A DNA stretch of 34,584 bases from Oscillospiraceae bacterium. GTDB lineage: Bacteria > Bacillota > Clostridia > Oscillospirales > JAAYXM01. The notes under the pieces were generated by a model. The model made no database searches. It had not been told where the DNA came from and saw nothing but the letters and a program-made list of their open reading frames with translations. Positions 30,011 through 34,584 of the stretch are shown piece by piece (within the stretch, counting starts at the first letter, position 1; each line of letters begins with the position of its first letter). The stretch is from NCBI GenBank assembly GCA_015068085.1, contig SVLF01000028.1:1-34584 (forward strand), read 5' to 3'. The position numbers and the translations under genes were made by a program.

Positions 30011-33000
30011 TGAAAACAAAAACACGAGCTAACAAATTTGCGGCATGGCTCTTAGCCATCGTTATGGTTGCGGGAATGTTGCCTGCAGGTACCGTGACGG
30101 TTGCAGAAGCGGCCGGCTCTTCCGAAAAGGGAGAGATGAGCCGCGCGGACTATGAGGCTCTCGGCTTCGACCTTGGTCTTGAAACAACCGACGAGTCCTA
30201 CATAGGTCCCGGCAACAGCACAATGAATGTAAAAAACGAGCTTTATCTCAACTATAACGGCTCGAGCCACTATGGCTGGGTTCTCCGAGATAATCTCAGC
30301 TTAAAGAACAAAGGTTTCAACAACGGCTCCACTATGAATGGTATCTTAGACCTCGAAGACAGTGGTGCTTATAAGCTCTACGGTCAGTACCGCAACGGTG
30401 ATTGGGCGGATCTCAATGAAAATAGAGGATATACCAATGGTCGGACCGGCGGCGAGGCCTCTGTTATCGGCAGCGGTATCGAGAGCAAGAACAGCCACCT
30501 GCTCCGCACCTACGAAACAGCAGAAGCCTATCGCTCTGCCAGCGGCAAAGAGGACAGAGTGGCTCAGCTTTATGTGAAATCCGCTGATAAGCGCGCGGAT
30601 TTTACAGCTTGTCTTGAAATCGTCAGGTTTGTTGAGTCCGACGGCAAATACTCAGAATCTGTTGTAAGAAATGTTGTCTTGGGTAAGATTCCGGCTCTGG
30701 ATGAGGTGGGAACCATATATAACGCAACCTTTGATGCCCTCTTCGACGTAACTACCGGCGACTTCGACGGCGACGGAATCGATGAAATTGCTGTTTACTT
30801 CGGCACAAACGAGGTCAGAATCTACGATACCGGCTCCAAGGGCGATTCCCTGAGCCTTTGGAAGACCATAGGTGCTTCCGAGATTCTGAAGGATCAGAAC
30901 ATCTCTGCAAAAAAGTCTGCCGACAGTACTGACGGCGGTGTTATGCGTGCTGCTATCGTAGCTTTGGCTGCAGGCGACCTTAAGAAGGATTATACCGATG
31001 ATCTTGTTATCACGGTTTCTATGCCTGTTGATAATGACAGCAGCTGTATCAATGCTCAGCAGCAGAATCCTCATGCATATGTCTACGGTGCAAACTCTTC
31101 CGACAGCTATATTTCTTCCGAAGAATTTATCAAGGATTTAGAAGTTCCTCTTCGAACAGATGACCTGCAGGGCGACACAAGTAAGCCCCAGGTTTTCCGT
31201 GCGGCAAATGCTGCCGTTGCGGATATTGACGGCAACGCCTGCATGGATCTTCTCATCGGCGGCCGCCTCGGTGCTGCATCCGAAACAGACGGCGAGGACT
31301 GGAGTATTGGTGCTCTTATACACGTTCAATATGACCAGGGTTCTAAAAACTACAGTGTTGGCAAGCCATTCCATATCGAGTTAAATGAGATGGAACACCA
31401 ATTATATGGTTCCACTATTCTCCGTAACTCTCTAGATTCTTCCAACCGCTATTTCCCGCCGGTAGCTCTTGCAGTGGCGGATCTTGACGGCGTCGGCGCT
31501 GATGCTCCCACCTGCCTTTTCTTTGCAGAGCTCTTTACCTTTGATCCGAAAACCAGAAGCTTCACCGGAACCGGCAAGTATCTGAACACCTTCATTAATC
31601 AGTATGACAACGCGAACGATTTTCAGGCAAAGACAGACCACTGGGTCTCCGATGTTGTGGTCGGCAACTTTAATAATGATCAGAGCGGTGCCGAGCAGTT
31701 CATTGCCATTATCGGCTGTAAGCAGTCGGGCCAGGATTGGTACTGGTACTACATGAGCTATGTGGCAGAGTATGACAATGAGATTTACACTCAGTTTGAG
31801 GGTATCATCAATCAGGCACGCAGCTACATAAACAGAACCGATACCTCACGCGCCTCTACCTATGTTTCCGTTGCCTGCCCCGATGTGGACAACGACGGCG
31901 TGCTCCTCGAATATGTCGGCACATCAAGCTACTACACAAAGCCTGAGGTGCAGGCGATCCTTCAGTCGGCACCTTACTTTGCCGATGTTGCGGATACCTA
32001 TGACAACTACCTGAACAACGGTGCTACCGCCTATGGCAAGGTAGAAGGCACTATGGAGGGCTCAACGGTCAGCGTTGGCGCATCTCTGGGTGTGTTCACC
32101 TCTGTAGAGATATCCAAGGGTGTTGCAATGGAAGTTGAGTTTGATATTTCCGTCACAACGGATTACGAGCATATGACCTCCACCGAGGTGGAGACCAGCG
32201 TGGAACGCTCCGGTGATGCCGGTGATGACTATGTAATTATGTACACCGTTCCTTATCACCGCTACTACTACAATGCCACCTGGCCCGATGGCACAAAGGG
32301 ACCGCTCACTATCGAAGATCCAATGGTTCCGGCAACGGTCATCGTGCCTGTTGAGACTTATGATGCTATTGCCGAGAGAACAGAAGGTCTTGAGCCTATC
32401 CGAGGCAATATTCTCACAAGCACACCGGGAGATCCTTCCTCCTATACGATAGCTCCAAAGGGCAAGTGGACTTCCATCGGTGATGTGCAGCTTCTCACAA
32501 ATGCAGGCTCCAACAGCGGCTCTCTCACTACCATCAGCCAGACTGCTTCCAACAGCGAAGAAAACAGCTTTGCCGTTGGCGTTGAGGAAAATCTGGAAGT
32601 TGGATTCGGCGGCGGCGCACTCGGCAGCGATGCAGTTGTCGGTGTGCAACAGGGTTCGCACTTCAGTGCCGGCGGTGTATACAGCGATATGTCCGGTGCT
32701 ACATATACCGGTGCTGTTGACAATCTTCCGGCAGGCGTGACAGGATATGCCTTCAACTGGCAGTTCGGTATTTCCAATACCAAGCTCAACGGCGAAGATG
32801 TTATCGTTGTCGGCTATATTACCTCCAATGTAAAGCAGGCACCTTCCCTTCCCAAGGAGCTGACAGTAACCGATATTACAGATAATTCCGTCGCTCTGGA
32901 ATGGAAGGCCGAAAATGATGCGGCTATGTTTGAGGTCTATATAAGCCGTGACCAGGATACATGGCTTCCGCTTGACCCGATTCCCTCTACTACAGCGGAT

Positions 33001-34584
33001 TCTAACGGTAAAATCAGCTATACGGTCAGCGAGCTTAATGCCGGCACTACCTACTATTTCCGTGTGGTTGCTGCCAACGCTTACGGTGTTCGAAGCCTCG
33101 AGACCGCACCGGTAGTCGGTACAACTCTTGGAAGCGACGGCAAATTCAGTATTGCCGAGCAGCCCAAGGACACCTCGGCTGCCAAGGGACTTAATGCCAC
33201 CTTCTCTACACAAATTGCTTCCGACAGCAACAAGACCATTTTCTATGAATGGCAGTATAATGACGGCGAGAGCTGGACAAAAATTTCGGGAAGCAACACA
33301 TCTGTACTTACCGTGGAGAATGTAACAGCCGAAATGGACGGCAGACAATTCCGCTGCCGTATCAGCCAGGGTGCTGACTATGTATATACCCGAACCGCTA
33401 CCCTGACTATTTCCAAAACACCTACTTCTGCAACTCTTACCGTTGCCAACGGTGCAGAATCTGTCGTTAACGGCGATACGGTACAGTCAAGCTCCTCTGT
33501 CTCCGAGGATATCATTGAGACCATCCTCGAGTGGAATTCCGTGACCAAAACCGACGGAGGCAAGACCTACACTATGATGGCAACATCAGAAGAGGCAACA
33601 ACAGATGCCAACGGTGTTGTTACAGACTATACCTACACAGCTCCCTATTTCTGGGTGGATGAAAGCGGCAAACTGTATGCCGTTGATGCCGGAAATGCTA
33701 TCGGCACAGAGTATACCGATGCTTACCGCGTATTCCATAACAGAAAAGCCGACGGCACTCAGGGCGATTTGACGGTAGAAACATCAGCTACCCTCACCAC
33801 CGGACTTCCGGAAGTAGAAATAGCCACCGATATTAAATCCACAAGCGGCTATACGGTGGGCGCTACCTATGTCTATGTGGCTGAGGTTACCGTTAACATA
33901 TCCGGAGAAAACAGCACTGCCACAAAGTATTATTACAAATCCGGCGCTGAGTATGTGGAAGTATTCCACGATGAATCTGCCGGCTACATTATGGTTGGCA
34001 GTGAAAAGTGCAAACCCAACAATCTTGTGCCTATGCAGACTTCCACCAGCTCTCAGGTGATTACAGGACAGAATGTCACTACTGTTGACGGAGATACGCT
34101 GACTCTTTCGGCATCTGTTGCTCCTTCTGAAATCACCGGAAGCGTCTATTTCCAGATTACAGACTTAAGCACCGGCTCTGCTCAGACAGTCAATGCCAAA
34201 AAGTCCGGCGATAAATGGACAGCAGAGTATTCATTTGCATCCTCCGGTGTTTATGAGGTCAGATCCGCTTACAGCGGCAACAGTGTTTACTTCGGAAGCA
34301 ATTCCGAGCCTGTAAAAATCTACGCTGTAAGTTCAGATAAGTCTCTTGCCATCTCCGGCGGTACTATGACTTACGGTTCTTCCCTCAATCTCGCTCCCAC
34401 CATCGTTTCCAAAGACGGCAGAAGCCCTGTTACTTCCGATACTGCCGTTACTTATACCGTGAATAAAGACGGCAAGGAAATTTCCGGTCTTATCGGCAGA
34501 AATATGTTTACTCCAACAGAGATTGGTAACTACGTAGTCACTGCCGAGTATAATGACGGAGCCGATGATTATACCACCACTGTG
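30011..34584 (+). CDS. Giant multidomain secreted protein (FG-GAP propeller, FnIII, Ig-like), C-terminus outside window
   Basis: One reading frame is open from ATG 30011 to the window end, at least 1524 residues. AAGGACGGA lies upstream. A signal peptide spans residues 1-36 (VAEAA near the cut). Residues about 240-640 contain six FG-GAP/VCBS-like blades: calcium-type loops GDFDGDGIDE (about 251), ADIDGNACMD (about 403), ADLDGVGAD (about 488) and PDVDNDGVLLE (about 624), plus two weaker ones near 320 and 550, suggesting a beta-propeller. Residues about 677-766 and 815-940 form long Ser/Thr/Val and Gly-rich amphipathic beta stretches. A fibronectin type III domain (about 944-1030) and an Ig-like domain (about 1044-1137) follow, then more Ig-like beta modules. 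It is probably a surface adhesin or exported effector; anchoring signals would lie outside the window. Confidence 0.9.

Noticed and set aside
32062-33348. 428-codon open frame on the minus strand
   Set aside because: It is antisense to the giant secreted protein, which has signal peptide and recognisable domains in the other frame. The antisense translation is low-complexity with no family features and no ribosome binding site context.

Overview
The window looks like a chromosomal segment of an anaerobic, gut-type Clostridia/Firmicutes genome. The evidence is A/G-rich Shine-Dalgarno sites before nearly every gene, sigma-A-type promoters with 17-bp spacers, many lipoprotein signal peptides, a T-box leader on pheST, an alr-mazF neighbourhood and a LytTR two-component pair. 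The lineage is inferred from gene content only. No rRNA, tRNA, CRISPR array, transposase or phage gene was seen.

Layout. (1) 1-5.7 kb: a carbohydrate-type island. An extracellular solute-binding lipoprotein and a secreted protein cut by the window edge lie on the minus strand. Next come two AraC regulators that are paralogs and converge on a shared terminator. Then a tandem pair of amidohydrolase-fold proteins, of which only the first keeps its metal ligands. (2) 5.7-6.0 kb: a 272-bp inverted-repeat-rich element. (3) 6-8.5 kb: a sodium:solute symporter divergent from its probable LysR regulator, with a palindromic candidate operator near -65 of the symporter promoter. (4) 8.6-13.2 kb: a YibE/F membrane protein, then a plus-strand run of beta-CASP metallo-hydrolase, LOG-family protein and a stand-alone PTS-EIIC-like membrane protein. 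(5) 13.2-18.1 kb: SLOG protein, NAD(P)H-hydrate dehydratase (nnrD), a GerS/YdcC-like lipoprotein, alanine racemase (alr), a MazF toxin with no visible antitoxin, and two uncharacterised proteins. (6) 18.1-21.1 kb: a FecCD-type metal-chelate ABC transporter operon with a long leader ending in an intrinsic terminator. (7) 21.1-25.3 kb: a DUF3842 protein and pheS-pheT behind a Phe T-box. (8) 25.5-27.3 kb: polysaccharide deacetylase, an unknown lipoprotein and an ABM-fold monooxygenase-like protein. (9) 27.3-34.6 kb: an AgrC/LytTR-type two-component pair transcribed away from a small receiver-like protein that lacks the phospho-Asp, followed by a very large secreted protein that runs off the window.

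How they fit together: each transport module has a regulator beside it (AraC, LysR, leader attenuator), and housekeeping loci (pheST, alr/nnrD) lie between them. The most system-like and least explained part is the right end. There a LytTR response regulator, a 21-bp-phased direct repeat, a pseudo-receiver and a giant multidomain exported protein form a plausible sensing-and-surface-display unit. The amidohydrolase/pseudo-amidohydrolase tandem is a second candidate for undescribed biochemistry.
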